Below are positions 22,940 to 35,336 of a stretch of DNA of 64,000 nucleotides, one piece after another. The position numbers were made by a program, and so were the translations under genes. Each line of letters starts with the position of its first letter. Within the stretch, counting starts at the first letter, position 1. The notes below the pieces were generated by a model that searched no databases, had not been told where the DNA came from, and saw only the letters and a list, made by a program, of their open reading frames with translations. The stretch comes from Thalassia testudinum. Lineage: Eukaryota; Streptophyta; Magnoliopsida; Alismatales; Hydrocharitaceae. The stretch covers positions 38,134,501 to 38,198,500 of the forward strand of contig JAZHRO010000013.1 in the NCBI GenBank assembly GCA_037157565.1, read 5' to 3'.

Positions 22940-23360
22940 AATAAAGGATCCAAAATATGGCCATATTACAAGTTTAACTCCCAAAGATGAATTAAAAACA
23001 AAACTCCAGCAACAAAATTTTCAACATACACTGCCCCTGAAAATAACCTCATTCTTTTCCAATCAAATGCCCCAAAGCATTGCCAAAGTCTTGGCCTCCC
23101 CTTTTTCATTATGAAGACATTTTGGCTGACATTCTGATTATTGCTTCTAGAAGATCTCCAAAAATCAGTAAATGTAGACGGCACTAAACACCAGTGGTTA
23201 AAGCAACCCCAAATCTTGGCAGTGAAGGAAGAACGAAAAAACACATGGTCAACGTGCTTATCCTCCATGCTACATAGTGGACAAGACTTCTCCGCATGAG
23301 GCACCCATCTTGATGAAAGAAAAGTTGAAAACTGCAGCATTAAGACAATATTTTATTATA
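22940..23360 (-). pseudogene. L1-type LINE fragment, zinc-binding RT domain
   Basis: Minus frame 23340-22966 carries 'AEKSCPLCSMEDKHVDHVFF' and 'FTAKIWGCFNHWC', the C-x2-C ... H-x2-H-x-FF ... W pattern of the C-terminal zf-RVT domain of plant L1 elements. Only the 3' end is present: a 5'-truncated insertion into the integrase part of copia N. Confidence 0.75.
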
Positions 23361-23640
23361 CTGCTGCTAAGAGTTCCATAGCGATAACGGACCTTAATTT
23401 GTGAATCGTAAATTGTTAGAGCTAATGAATTTTTTCATTAAATTTCTTTTGTTCATACATCCTAACAAAATGGGATAACAGTGATATTTCATATGAATAT
23501 TTCTAAGTGTTTTTGGACTGATGCACTTTACATCATCCTTTCTTATCAGTCTCCTTTCTATGTTGGATGGACAATTTCTTATGAAAATGCTTCTACCTGA
23601 TTGATTTTTAAGAAAAAGATGATTGTCGACACTTGGTAAC
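23361..23640. other. AT-rich spacer, nothing recognised
   Basis: No domain or boundary signal found between the LINE fragment and the GC-rich block. Confidence 0.35.
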
Positions 23641-25875
23641 CATCGATAATATCATTTAATCAAAAACAAGGAATGCACTTATAGATTATTCGGTTACAAC
23701 TTAGAGCAACAACACACCTGGTCGGGAAATTTTCGCCTGCAGAAATGACACCAAGGAAATATGTCGGATGTGTCGTCGTAGTAAAAATTACGTGGTGGAA
23801 AAATCCTAGATCAAAAATATGTATCTGTGAAAACTAACCACGAAAAGTTAGGATATATCCACAGGGAGACATAAAATCAATAAGATAACAGATATGTAAC
23901 ATTCATGTTCGTCAAGATGAAAGATGATTACATATAAATATTCGTCTAATTCTTTGGATCAATCAATGGATGTGTTGATCTTAATGTAAACCCATCATTT
24001 AGGTAGAAGTCAAGGGTTATTTATGCAAATTTTACCCAATAAATCAAATCACTAAATACGTGAATAGTGCATGTGCAATGGGATGTTATGTAATTTTCAA
24101 TTGCATGTGTACTAGAGTGCATATCTAAATTCAAATTTTGTGCAATAAGAGATGAAATTATGAGGAAAACGTATATTGCCGCAAATTCACCACAATTTAC
24201 TAATCAATGAAAATTCGAAAAATAACTTGTGGCAATGGCACAGATCGTAAATACTAATAGAACCTGAAATAGGGGATTCCTTTCCCTTGGCCGTGTGTGC
24301 TCGTGGGCTGATGGCAAGGGTCGAGAAGCTCACCGAAGGTAGAGTGGAGTAAGGCCGATCTGATGGAGGTCACGGCGTGGTGCGGGATGGCTGGCGGCAG
24401 CGGGACAGTGATGATGAAGTCGCTGGCAGTGGGTATGTCCACGCGTGTGCGTGGTTGCCGGTTGGTGTATTTAAGGGGTGGGCGGACGCGTGATGTCGAG
24501 GAGAGCTCGGTGGAGGCGACGACATCAAGAATGAAGGTCCGTGGTGTCAGCTGCGTGGAGAGTGAACCCGTCGTTGATGGGTTCTCTATTGATAGAGGTT
24601 AAAGATGACGGAGAAGAAGATGCGTGGTGATGTAGAGGGACTAGAACATGTTGCTGCCGTGTGCAGAGGTCGGTGCGGTGGTTGAGGTTGCACAATTAGA
24701 GGGCAGCCGTTTGTTGAGGCCGAGGAGTGGGCGGCCGTCGGCATGGTGGAGGTTGGCGGCTTTAGGTCCTACTGGCGATGGTGGAGTGGGCTGGTGAGGC
24801 TCTCGCAGTTGAGGGGAGATTCTGCTGTTGAGCAAGAGATGTCGGCGATGGTGATGGAGGGTCGTGTGTGGAGTGTAAGGCGCCGGATGCTATGGGTTCT
24901 TTCAGAGATGTTGCAGGTGGTGGTTGTGGTGATTTGCGTAGAAGGAAAGGAAGAAGATGAAAATGAAGGAGGAAAGTTTGAAGTTGTTGTTGGGGGTCGT
25001 CTTTGTTGGGTTGGAGCGGTCAGAGCCGAGGAAGGTTGGGGGTGAGCGCGGTTGAGGGGAGAGTCGTGGAGGACAGGAGGATGGCACAGTGATGCTGTGG
25101 TGAGTTAAGGAAGACGTGCAGAGCACAGTGTTAAACGTTGAGGCGGAGGGTCGCAGTGGCAAGGAGGATGGTATGAAGGGAGAGACGCGGTGGCGAGCGG
25201 TCACGGTGGTGAACGCAGTTGATGGTAGGAACAAGATGCGGTGGTGGTGTCGGCGCTGTCATTGTCGACCACGATGGCGGTGCATGGTGGTGGAAGTTGT
25301 CACGGATGTGGGTGAGATACGGTGGTGGTTGATGGGGTCCTACAGTCTTTTGGATCTCCCAGGCCGTCCTCCCTCCTGAGGGAGGAAGAAGATGTGCCTC
25401 CTTTCGTCCTTCCTACTGTTATAAGGTGAGAGAATAAAGAATTGGAGATTAACGGAGAGAGATCTCAAAGGAGGGCTTCTTTCCTTTTTTTTTTCTTTTG
25501 TGCGTGGCTGTCAAAAGCTCAATATGGGATGGGGAAGGCTCTAATTTAAAGAGTGCCATCTCCTTCCAAAATGGCCCAAAACTTTATGATTATGAGAAGA
25601 CAGAATTGGAGTCCAAGGAATTAAAGAGGCTTTTTCCTTTCTTCCATGTGACAAATCAAATTTTTGAAGATGGTTTTCTAAATTGAGGTATGATTCCATC
25701 CAGATTGTCCCTTTCATGATGACCCGAAATTAATAGATTAAGATGTAAAAATTGATGCAATGCATGGAATGATGCTTTATTAATTTTATCCATGCAATGC
25801 ATGATTCAGATTACATTTTCATTCCAACAATGATGTACTTAGGCTCTAATTTAGTCCACTAACATGGACTTATCA
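23641..25875. repeat. Unclassified block with GC-rich core (GC block 1)
   Basis: AT-rich ends with phrases such as GGTGGAAAAATCCTAGATC and CACAGGGAGAC flank a core (24260-25380) rich in GGTGGTGG/GGCGG text. Frames through the core are low-complexity (Arg/Gly/Val or Pro/Ser) and share no domain I know. Similar AT-rich phrases recur at 30100-30300 and 52480-52800, each beside another GC-rich core. It may be the non-coding LTR or spacer of a Gypsy-type element; class not proven. Confidence 0.4.
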
Positions 25876-26500
25876 ACGCCTCTCTTACAACATTGTCAAC
25901 CTACACTTGCTCCTTCCTAAAAATGGAGTCATTACACTGCAACCAAATGAACCACACCACAGTTAGGGCCTTTACCCATCCTGCAGTATCCACATGTGCC
26001 AAGGAGCGGAAGGATTCCCACTAAGCACTAAAAGAAGGCATATTAGTCTGACATATATCACATCTTGCCCAAACCTTCGAAGGCAGGTGTCACTGGAATA
26101 AGATATGCTCCAGCTCTTCTCTTACAACCCCATAGAAAATGGAATCTAAATCATCATCACCAGCCCATCTAAAGTGGAAATCTTTCATCACCATCTTTTC
26201 TCTCCTTAAAAGCTACGTAAAGATTTTAACTTTGAAGAGGACATGTAGTCTCCAAACCAAGGAATAGTTTTCCCAAACCAAAGTTGCCAGCCCCAACTCC
26301 AACATCAATTTCTTGTAAACTTTTGCTACTATGAAAACACCATCCTTCCACTTGAAGCTATCCATACTCTCCTCCCCAATGGACACCTCATGAAGTATCT
26401 CCAGCAATTCCTCCAATGATGCATCAGAAAGACTAGACTGCAGAATTGGAGACTAAGACTGTGAAACATTATCCAAACATCCGAAATAAGAGCATCCTTG
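25876..26500 (-). pseudogene. L1-type LINE fragment, zinc-binding RT domain
   Basis: The minus strand encodes 'SFKWKDGVFIVAKVYKKLM' and 'VWRLHVLFKVKIF' (26416-26213), the start of zf-RVT, then 'EELEHILFQ' and 'KVWARCDICQTN' in the next frames and the W-rich tail ('VVWFIWLQCN'). This is a 3'-terminal piece of a LINE inserted in copia N. Multiple stops. Confidence 0.75.
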
Positions 26501-26760
26501 GCACGAGGCAGTCCAAATGCTTTTACCTGATAAGGAGTAATTTTCTCTTATTCATGTGTTTGTATGCCTTTTTGTTTGTCTTTTCAGCTGACAAGCGCTC
26601 ACCTAGATCTGCAAAGTGTGTTTCTCTAGGTTGTGCTTGTAAACTAAAGTGGTATCATTGCTATGACTCTATACATCATCAGTTCTATGATAGTGCAGAC
26701 ATTACCTCTTTTACAGTACTCCTTATGATTTGAAATCTAGTAAACTTACACTCAGATGGT
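26501..26760 (+). pseudogene. Copia N integrase C-terminal end
   Basis: Encodes 'RSPRSAKCVSLGCACKLKWY' and 'HCYDSIHHQFYDSADITSF', the post-catalytic integrase segment (KCVFLGY...KGYRCYDP...YVSADVTFFE in relatives). In frame for about 160 bases, then broken. Confidence 0.8.
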
Positions 26761-27059
26761 AATCCTGAAACAATACCACTGCAAATTCCAACTACCCTTC
26801 AGTTAGTCCTATTAGGTAGCTTGGGTTGAAAATCTTTGCTCAAAGGAAATGAGATTCCTCTTCACAAGCTCAGATTCTTGATCCTCAACAGCTGCCATCA
26901 TCACCACAATTTGGAGATCCATACACACTTGATGACCAGAGTGATCTGGATCAGCCTATTGCAAGAAGGAAGGGTAAACGTACTTGTACTCAGCATCCAA
27001 TTTCACATTTTCTTGACTTTGGATAAAATTTTTTACTTGTAGTAGAACCTTGGTTATGC

Positions 27060-28549
27060 CTATTGATGATATTCAGATTTTCAAAGCTGACGAGGAAGCT
27101 ATGAAGTATTGTGAACGAAAACTGTTATAAAAGATGGAGTGTTTGCTTTGATATCTAGAGGTACAAGGGAATTTATACACCCTCCAATTAATGTCAATAT
27201 TGTTGAATGGTGTTGGGTGTACACTATCAAGCAGATAGCTGATCACTTTATAGAACAATACAAGGCAAGACTTGTTGTTAAATGATATAACCAAATATGT
27301 TTGTTAGACTTTTTCGAAATGGTCTCTTTAGTTGCCAGATTAAATTCTGTCCTCATAGCATTGTCTGCATAAAGAAATTTAGGTTGGCCTCTTATAAACT
27401 TATTGTTTAAAATGCTTTTCTATACGAAGATCTCTTAGAGACTATTTAGATGGCCTTTTCAAAAAAAGAATCTATTTAGATAGAGCAACCACCAAGATTT
27501 GGCATTGGTCTGAAAAATTGACAAATTTAGTAAGTCTCTCAAGATATTTTGCTTTGTCAAATCATCTTCAGATCACAATGTTCTTTCCCCAAAATGAGAT
27601 CAGGATTTTATGATTCTCACAAAAAAATGATAATACTTTATTAATAGCGATCAACATCCATGCTATACAAATGTGAAGAAATACTTGTTTACCCAGATTA
27701 TTACTAAATACTTGAGAAATATGAATTACTTTCTTGGAATTTAGGTGACCTGGTTTAATGATGGAATATTTTAACTCAAAGGAAGTACATTTTGGCTATA
27801 TTATAGGAATTAGGACATTGGGATGCAGGGTAATTAGTGTTTCTATGGGTCGTAATGTTTCCTTTGACAAGATCGACAAATGGGCCTTATCTGATATTAG
27901 GAAAGATAATGTTTAGCTTCTCTATCTTATCATCACATGGCCTGATAGTAAAGAAAGTCATCCAATTTATGCAAAATCCATCTGAGGGGTGCAAGGAAGT
28001 TGTGTTGCAAATATTAAGATATTTAAAAGCCCCTCCCAGGAAAGAAATTTTATTCAAAATACATATGAGGGATATTCGGATGCAGACTATGCAAGGCCTT
28101 GAGAAAATCAGAGATCAATTACATGATATTATACCTTCATTAGTGTCAATCTAGTGTATTATCACAAGAAAAAAACAAAATGTGGTGTAAAGGTCCAACA
28201 TCGATCTGAATATGGAGCTATGGCTCACACAACATGTGAGCTTATGTGGATGTATTCACTTCCATCAGACGTTGGGTTCTGTGTTGATCTTTCTATGACC
28301 ATTTGTTATGATAACAAGCCTGCCATCTTTATTTCTTGTAAATTAGTAATCTAGTGTTTCATGAGAGGACAAAATATATTGAAGTGAATTATCACTTTAT
28401 ACGAGATACAGTCTAGAAGCGACAAATCAGCACACCATATATTTCTATTTTAGAAAAGATTGCTGTCATCTTCACTAAGCCACTTTAGAAGGGTCGCTTT
28501 CTTTACATAGTGGGCATGATAGATATTTATACTCTAACTTGAGGGAGAG
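27060..28549 (+). pseudogene. Copia N RT and RNase H
   Basis: RT start near 27205 ('WVYTIKQIADHFIEQYKARL'), later 'NAFLYEDLLETI' (27405) and 'RKYILAIL' (27783). RNase H follows: 'EYGAMAHTTCELMWMYSL' (28207-28262), 'MTICYDNKPAIFIS' (28297-28338), then 'YTLT' and the purine tract GAGGGAGAG (28541-28549). The catalytic YVDD box is not recognisable. The frame is broken many times; a dead element. Confidence 0.8.
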
Positions 28550-28728
28550 TGTTTTTGGATTTTTTGACTTTCCATTCACTTTCTATCTGTGCCCTTTTTC
28601 CCATTCTTTCCTTTATTCTTCCTAGTTATGTTGTAATCCCTGATTCTTAATGAGTCACCTCTATGGTCCGTAATAGAGGAATAGCCTCTCAATAATATTT
28701 ATTCCGTCTCTAATTTTATTCTCATCGA
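28550..28728 (+). repeat. 3' LTR of copia element N
   Basis: About 179 bp starting TGTTTTTGGATTTTTTG after the purine tract and matching 12907-13097. It marks the right end of a 15.8-kb nested complex in TPX2 intron 2. Confidence 0.75.
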
Positions 28729-29165
28729 TTTTAATAGATCTTGTGTAGGATCTAGTTGAACTCTCCTCAGGTCACTTATTTTGTGAAGCCTCATTGGTTC
28801 CTCTTACAAATACCCCAATCACCTAGTCACTTTTGCACATGAAATGTAAGAATGAAAAACCCGACAAGAGGAATTATCTGACGCTCCATTCTTTACCATG
28901 ATCACCTTTTTAAATGCTTTGGAAGATGTTCTATGTATATTTTGTTTCTGCTGTGGACTCAGAGTTGTCAATTCATCTGTGGAGTGGTTGATTGTTCGTC
29001 TGTATTATTTATTTCTTTCCTGTCTTTTTTGGTCTGAAAATGTAGATTAAGTCCACAAAGTTTAGATTTTTCTAAACCCTTTTCTGTTGCGTTGTCTATG
29101 TTTGGCCAGCTGTAGCATATTTGTTTAGTGGTTTCTGTTCAAGCATTTTTTTCATCATTTCACAG
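28729..29165 (+). other. TPX2 intron 2, right unique part
   Basis: T-rich intron ending in the acceptor CATTTCACAG (29156-29165). Nothing else seen. Confidence 0.5.
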
Positions 29166-29216
29166 GTCTACCATACTCAACCTGACATGAATTTGCTCCG
29201 CAAATGTCGTCAAAAG
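29166..29216 (+). CDS. TPX2: TPX2-like exon 3
   Basis: Acceptor TTTCACAG|GTC, donor CAAAAG|GTATTA. 51 bases, phase 0 at both ends, encoding VYHTQPDMNLLRKCRQK. It joins in frame to exon 2 (phase 0) and exon 4. Short, so taken alone it is weak; phase and neighbours support it. Confidence 0.7.
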
Positions 29217-29418
29217 GTATTATCCCTTGTTAAGAATTGGTTGACTCAAATTTCTTTTTTCATCTGTAGTCATCTGAGCTAACTGTACATTCATATTCAT
29301 GTTGAGAACTGCAGAATCTTGGCATGCATGTCAGTAATAGTTGTGGATGTTGTGCATTGTGAACTTTATATGCACTTTTTCTTAAGAGCATGGTTAGCTT
29401 GAACTAAATTCCCTGCAG

Positions 29419-29478
29419 AGACCCGATACAGAGAGCTTTACACCATACAAACAACACTATTCTTCCTTTACCATAAAA
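29419..29478 (+). CDS. TPX2: TPX2-like exon 4
   Basis: Acceptor CCCTGCAG|AGA, donor ATAAAA|GTTAGT. 60 bases, phase 0 to 0, encoding RPDTESFTPYKQHYSSFTIK. Reading frame is open from splice site to splice site and compatible with exon 5, 5.7 kb downstream. Confidence 0.68.
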
Positions 29479-29800
29479 GTTAGTTCTGCCTATTTGAAGC
29501 TCTTGTTTTTTCTTGCCTCATGCATCCACCTTGGATATCTGCACCCTGAGATGCCAATTTTTCCTGAAAAGGCCCTACGATGCCAATTTGGTCCGAGGAC
29601 AGTTTTTCCAAGCTAGTCTCACATGTCATGTCTACATAGGAGCAAATCCCTTTGGTCATAATATGTCTATTTCATTCTTCTTATCTTGCTTAGACAGAAT
29701 GAAATTCCAGAGCAATCCTAGTTAATGCATGCTGCCAGGAATAGACTGTGGCCAATTCCAAGGCTGTGATTCAACACCTTTCCACTGTGTAATCCAGAAA
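29479..29800 (+). other. TPX2 intron 4, left part
   Basis: No repeat boundary or coding domain recognised. Confidence 0.4.
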
Positions 29801-30165
29801 AAGAAATTTATCCAGTCGATTCAGATCCCAAAGCAGGGTTCCTTGTTCACAAGCCTATTCCATGGCTAGTGTCACTTTCACCATTTGACTTGAAATTTTC
29901 TTTGACCTCCCTTTCACTACTCCATACTTGATCAGCTATGATGTTTGCAGCCTCTTTGATAAGGTGGTGGAGGGTTTCTTGAGTTGGTGTGACTTCTTTC
30001 ATCATCCCAATAATATGGTGTTGAAGCAGCTTGCATGAAAGACTGAATGGAGCCTCGAGCGTCAATGAAAGTTGAACTTGTTGTATCGGAGAATCGTCGC
30101 AAAAAGATTGACTTTGGAAAATCCGTCGTTGTAGCGTAATTTGCGAGAAAATTCGTCAATAAATA
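29801..30165 (-). pseudogene. Unidentified gag-like fragment
   Basis: Two overlapping minus-strand frames (30159-29932 and 30065-29847) read sensibly in turn ('FMQAAS' then 'HHLIKEAANIIADQVW'), suggesting one frameshifted coding relic. I do not recognise the family; its position beside GC block 2 suggests retroelement gag. Confidence 0.3.
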
Positions 30166-31740
30166 ACTTTATCGAGACTCAAAAGGAATTTCGGATCGAA
30201 CACAGGGAGGCTACGTTGATTCGCAATATGTAATTATATATTTTTTTAATTTTAGTTTTTAGATGGGATAATCACAATGAATCTACTTTACTTGCGATAT
30301 TAACACTAGAAGAGAAAGAGAGAACAAAACATTTTTTATAACAGAGCTAGTGCTCTTACAACTAGAAAATTGGAAATATTACAACTAGAAAGTAGTAAAT
30401 CTAGTCTAGAAAGCAGTAAGGAGAAGGGAGGTGAGAAATTATCCTCCTTGACGGCTGCTCGGAGGACAAGTCGGAACAAGCGACGCTTGGAAGACGTAGA
30501 GCCGAGACGGAAGATGGAGAACGAAGCGGGAAGAATCGTGCACAAGGTAGGATGTTGTCGTTGCGGGATCCACTTCCGGAACGGGGGTGAGAAGATCACA
30601 GGAGCAACACGAACAGGGTGAGAAGTGGGCAAAATTTTGATTTTTACTCTAGAGGAGTATCACGGGTTTGGGACAAGCTTCTTTATGGCTTTGTATAGGG
30701 AGAGAGATGAAGGGATGGGAAATTCGAGTGGTAGGGGTGGCCTTTTATAGATGTGAGTTGAGGGCAAACGAGACATTTCCAAGCTTTAAAACATACATTT
30801 CAGTGTCTTTAGTGACGTTTATGACCGTCACTGTAGCAACAACGTGGTTGAAGACGTGCGCACGCCCCCGCTTCCTAGCCTTCATTCGTTGAAGCCTTCT
30901 TCCAAGCGTCGGTTGATCAGATCGAACGATCGTCATTGCTCGCTGAACGCGCCTTTAGAACGTGCGCCCAGCGCACGTCTTTGATTGAAATTAGCCATTC
31001 GATCATGTGATCGGACGGCTTAAAAGCCAACTCTTCATGTGCTCGGTGCTCGCGTCAGATTGTGTCTCAGATGCGCGTGAGAAGTCGCGTCATTACCCGT
31101 GTCTGGCTGATTTGCTGATTCGAGCCGTTGGTAGCTGATCGGGTGGTCAAGTTAATTCTGCGCACACCTTTGATTGTGAATCGAACTCGTGACCTCTTCT
31201 TCGCGAGCGTGCGCTTGCCCAACACGCCAAGTCGTCCTCCTTGTCGCGTGGATGCTTTTGCGCACAACTTATCTTGGTCGTTGGATTTTCATCCAACGGT
31301 CGAGATCAAGCATTGATCTTTGCTTGGAGAGGTGGAGCGGGAGGTCTTGCCAGGCATTGGGCAGCTGAAATGGGTTCACATGGTGTCATCTTAGCCGTCC
31401 ATCTTCTGGGAGTTGTAGATGGTGCCACGGTTGTCAGATTGGATCGATTTTCACATTGTTGGGTTGCGATCGTCGATCCAAATCCATCCGTGCGGTCGGA
31501 TTTGTCATCTGAAGTACGGATTTGCACCACTTGGCCTCTTGACCTCTGATATTTCTCAGACTGCATCTGATGCTACAGAAGTCCGATTGGGGCGATCTTG
31601 GCGTGGTTGATCTCCAATCGTCGTCCTGATCAGATCCGTACGGTTTGATATTCAATCCGGGGTCCCGATTAAATCTCGCACTATCCTTGACCACTAAAAA
31701 GAATAAATTACTATACAATTTATACAATTTGACCTAAATG
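30166..31740. repeat. Unclassified block with GC-rich core (GC block 2)
   Basis: AT-rich lead with CGGATCGAACACAGGGAGGC (30194-30213), then a GC-richer body (30400-31680). The phrase TGAATCGAACTCGTGACCTC (31177-31196) is the kind common in plant LTR retroelement non-coding DNA. No domain, no paired terminal repeat seen. Likely part of a Gypsy-type element in TPX2 intron 4. Confidence 0.4.
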
Positions 31741-31963
31741 CATGATGATGTATGCTATGCAATATTTACAATCTGTGATGCTTCTACGGCACTAAGGACA
31801 TGCATAAATAGACATTTTAAGCTTCTCAGATACGTACACATCACTTGTCCCAACTATGGGAAAGGCCAATCATACTTTCGAGCTCTTTCTGTTGCGATAA
31901 ACTCGACTAATAGGGGTGGTATTGCTATGAAGTATGAGAATGGTCATGAGTTCTCATTGTGGT
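31741..31963. other. Spacer, nothing recognised
   Basis: Short open frames without a recognisable domain. Confidence 0.3.
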
Positions 31964-34326
31964 AAAAGGGAAAATTACATTGTAGCTCAAATAAAATAAG
32001 AAAGCTCACATGATAGGAATAAGAATAAACTAGCTAGGAAATAAAACACATGTTTCAACATTCCCTCACAAGTTGGAGCATAAATGTTGATCATGCCTTA
32101 CAGAGATAAGCATGGTGCTTTTGCAGGAGAGCCTTTGTAAAAATATCTACCTCTTGTTCCTTAGAGGACATGGTACGAGTACTGATAATTCCCTTCAGTG
32201 GCCATGTTCCTTACAAAATGACAGTCAACTTCAATGTACTTGGTATGCTCGTGGAACATTGGATTGTAAGCAATGAAGGTAGTAGATTGATTGCTACAAA
32301 ACATAGGAACATGCAACTTCACTTTCAGCTCCAGATTAGCCAAGTAATTAACCATCTACATAATCTCACATGCTATATGAGCCATGTCTTTGTATTCCTT
32401 AGCACTAGAACGTGCCACCACGGTTTGCTTTTTACTCCATGTGACTAGATTTCCTCCAAAGAAAGTAGCATAGCCAGTAGTAGATTTTTTATGAATGGAC
32501 ATTTCATGGAACAAGCAAATTGAAAAAAATAGAAATTTGCTATTTCATTCCACAAATAAGATAGACTAGGACATATACCAAGACCCTACATCATCCTCCC
32601 CATGACCTCCGCCTCCACGTTCAAAAGCTCTATTTAATGTTGACGAGCCTCAACCGTCCTAGACATGTTAAGTTGTTAACCCAACAAGAGATGGCAACAA
32701 GCTTACTTGGAGGAGAGAGGGTAGGGAAGCAACATTGATGGAGAAGTGTTGGTGGTGGAGCACTGACGGTGAGATGGCGGATGAGGGGATGGTGGCATCG
32801 ACAATCTGTGAGATGGAGGGATGGTAGGATTGGTGAAGTAGCAATGGTGTTTTTGTGAAGTGGGAATTGTAGGGTCGAATGGGAGTGGGACCATGGGGTG
32901 GGGAGTCTAGGGAGTGGGGGGCTACAGTAGGCTGCAGGATTTGACTTTTGTTTAAAACTCTAATCAGGTCCAATTGGCCTGTCGTGTTATAGACCCTTGC
33001 TCGAGACCTGACCCATTTAATTGACTTGCTTATCAAGTCGAGTTTGAGTCTTTTTATTGGTTTGGGTTGAGCTCAGGTCCAATTGACACCCCTAAGTATA
33101 CTAATCAAGCAATGAGTGCTCCCCCTATTAGTGGATCAGATCTGGCGATAGATGTCAATCGGGTGGGCATGATTAGACTTCTGTGAGAATTTCTTAGCTA
33201 GGTTGTCCTAAATCTCTTTAGCCGCCTTCTTGTATAGGAGATTTGCAGCAATCTAAGGTTCTATACTATTCATTATCTAGTTCATGGCTAGATAATTGTC
33301 TTATTCCCACTTCTCATAATCTGGGGCCTTGGAGTCAAAAGTGGACGTTGACAGAATATATAGCTTCTTCTGTCCTCCCACAAAAATTTCGAATGCCTAG
33401 GACTAAAGGAGATAGTTTGGACACCATTAAGTTTGGTGGAAGTGCCTTGAATCACGATAGCAACAAAGGAAGCCAATGGCTTGGTTTTAGTAGATGAGGG
33501 TCCTGCTGTGGCCATAGAGAGATCAAAGGAGCAACAATGGTATTTAGTATATTTCAGGCACATGCATCAATTCACATGAAGCAAAAGAGAGAATGCACCC
33601 AATGGTGCATTGTAAAGCACAACAATTCTTACATCTGCACACACTATTACACAATAAGAGAGGCCTCACTAGGTAGTGTTGCTCAGGGTAAGAGGGGTAG
33701 CAGTGGTCTACGTAGAGTAGCCCCACGTGCAACGAAGATGGTGGCGATGCAAAGGGCCTCTCATTGGCCTTTGGTGATGGTCGGTGGGGGCAATCATAGT
33801 TGCATAGGCTTGGGTGACGAGCCTAGTGGATTTGGATGGTGCAACACTACCTTTTAGAGGCATTGAGAGGGAGTAGAAGCCCTAGGCGATGAGCCCAACA
33901 AGGCCAGGGTGTCTGGCATCACGTCTTTGAGATGCTGGGAACCCTAGCCAACACTTGGCAACGTCGGATATTGGAGGTTCGAATGTGGTAGCACCGGCTA
34001 CGGCTTTAGGATGAGTTTGCGATGTTGGTGAACTAGTCAAAGAAGAAGATGGTGGCAGCTTGGTTGATGAAGGTGATGTTTGATCAAAAGAAAGATTTTT
34101 TTTTTATTTGTGTGGGAGATATCGGAGCACGGAGAGCTTAGAACCCACCTTGCTCTGATATCATATTGAAGGAGAATAAAATGACTTGTTTATTACCAGA
34201 AACCCTAGCATCTTTATATAGAGAGAGGCAAAAGAGAAAATTACATATTAGTTCAAATGAAATAAGAAAACTCACATACTAGGAATAGGAATAAACTAAC
34301 TTCGAAATGAAACACATATTCCAATA
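31964..34326 (-). mobile_element. Internally deleted copia element E
   Basis: Left (3') LTR about 31964-32071, truncated, ending TTTCAACA and followed by TTCCCTCACAAGTTGGAGC (reverse purine tract). Right (5') LTR about 34168-34326, sharing AAATTACAT, AATAAGAAA-CTCACAT and AGGAATA-GAATAAACTA. The RNase H tail lies at 32448-32161 ('HTKYIEVDCHFVRNM' in the minus frame 32355-32161). Gag lies at about 33560-33200 on the minus strand ('ANLLYKKAAKEIWDNLAKKF'). Protease, integrase and RT are missing or unrecognisable between 32500 and 33100. Confidence 0.75.
33200..33560 (-). pseudogene. Copia E gag fragment
   Basis: Minus strand: 'KPLASFVAIVIQGTSTKLNG' opens the DUF4219-like start (33500-33440), and the UBN2-like 'EIWDNLAKKFSQKSN' follows near 33215. 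The frame is shifted between them. It is the only structural gene of this element still visible. Confidence 0.6.
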
Positions 34327-34344
34327 GGAGAATTTCATTCAATC

Positions 34345-34879
34345 TATCGGGAATGGCGTGATTTGGAGGCACAAAGGCTCCTTGGCTTGGCAAAAATAGT
34401 CCACATGGGGACTATTCCATGTTGGAATAGAGAGAGAGAGTGGGAAGGATGGTTGACAGTCTTGAATAGAGAGAGAGGGTGGCTGGCAGCTATAAAGAGA
34501 GAGAGGAAAGGAGTAGAGGTGTTCGAAGAATTATTGTATTACTCAATGGTAAAAGAATTACAAAGGTTCTCTTTTATAGAGTGAGAACATATCACAATCA
34601 TTTAAAATAAGAAACAAACTCAATCCTAATCAAAATCAAATCTCCTAATTTTAAAAAGAACAAATCCTTTAAAACAAACTTTGTAAAATCAAACATACCA
34701 AACTAAAAGATAAGACTTGGGCTCCAAGCAAAGCCTATGTGATCCTTTAGGGCCGGCGCTCCTTAGGATCTCAAAATCTGCCATGTGGCACTACCACGTG
34801 ACCCAACTGTCCTGTCATGCGGCACTGCCACCTGGCTCACTGTGCCACGTCGCATCTTCTCCTTTCTTGATTCCCAACA
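34345..34879 (-). repeat. Solo LTR of the A/B/C LTR group
   Basis: Minus-strand LTR: + text runs from AAAGGCTCCTTGGC through TTCTCTTTTATAGAG and the CCACGTG/GCCACCTGG cluster (34785-34855) to TTGATTCCCAACA. CAATA lies at 34322-34326 and again at 34880-34884, a likely 5-bp target duplication, though about 18 extra bases separate the left copy from the recognisable LTR start. No internal region or partner LTR. It inserted at the edge of copia E. Confidence 0.75.
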
Positions 34880-35147
34880 CAATATATCTGATCCATAGAT
34901 TTGTGGTTGGGGGCTGTTTTGTCAGTTTGTCATGGAATTAAGCTAGACTAAGCTGTTGATCTGTCACACCTTTGCGGAAACTGCAATGTGAGGCACCAAT
35001 TTTTCATATTCTATAGAATTAACTTTTATCCCTTCAAACCATGTGAATCCTTTTCTCCAATTACCTTGTTTATCATCAGCATCATCACCTCAGTTTTTGA
35101 ATACTATATAGCTCCCCACATATTTCATTATGCCTGATTGATCTCAG
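34880..35147 (+). other. TPX2 intron 4, right part
   Basis: Unique-looking intron ending TTGATCTCAG (35138-35147). No other feature. Confidence 0.5.
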
Positions 35148-35260
35148 TTAATAATCCAGAAGAGAGAGCCTTCTGTTCTTCCACTTGAACGTTCTAGATT
35201 GAAAATAACTATTCCTCGATCACCTGAATTGAGAACGGCAAAGAGGGCAGATAGAATAAG
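35148..35260 (+). CDS. TPX2: TPX2-like exon 5 with PRSPELRTAKRADRIR motif
   Basis: Acceptor GATCTCAG|TTA, donor AATAAG|GTATGA. 113 bases, phase 0 to 2. It encodes 'QKREPSVLPLERSRLK' then TIPRSPELRTAKRADRIR (last Arg completed by exon 6). The T-x-P-x-x-P-x-L-x-T-x-x-R-A-x-R pattern is diagnostic of the plant TPX2 central region, seen directly here. Confidence 0.92.
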
Positions 35261-35336
35261 GTATGATCGCCTAATTCTCAAGCTAACTATAATACAATAT
35301 ACTATCATAGTCTCTCCTCCGACACACTGAAAACAG

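Noticed and set aside
24743..25379. Several 87-110 residue frames in the GC-rich block as a host gene
   Set aside because: Low-complexity Val/Arg/Gly or Pro/Ser text on both strands, no splice-linked partner, no recognisable domain.
30336..30632. Ser/Leu/Pro-rich 98-residue minus frame as a secreted peptide
   Set aside because: Inside GC block 2; no splice context or recognisable signal.
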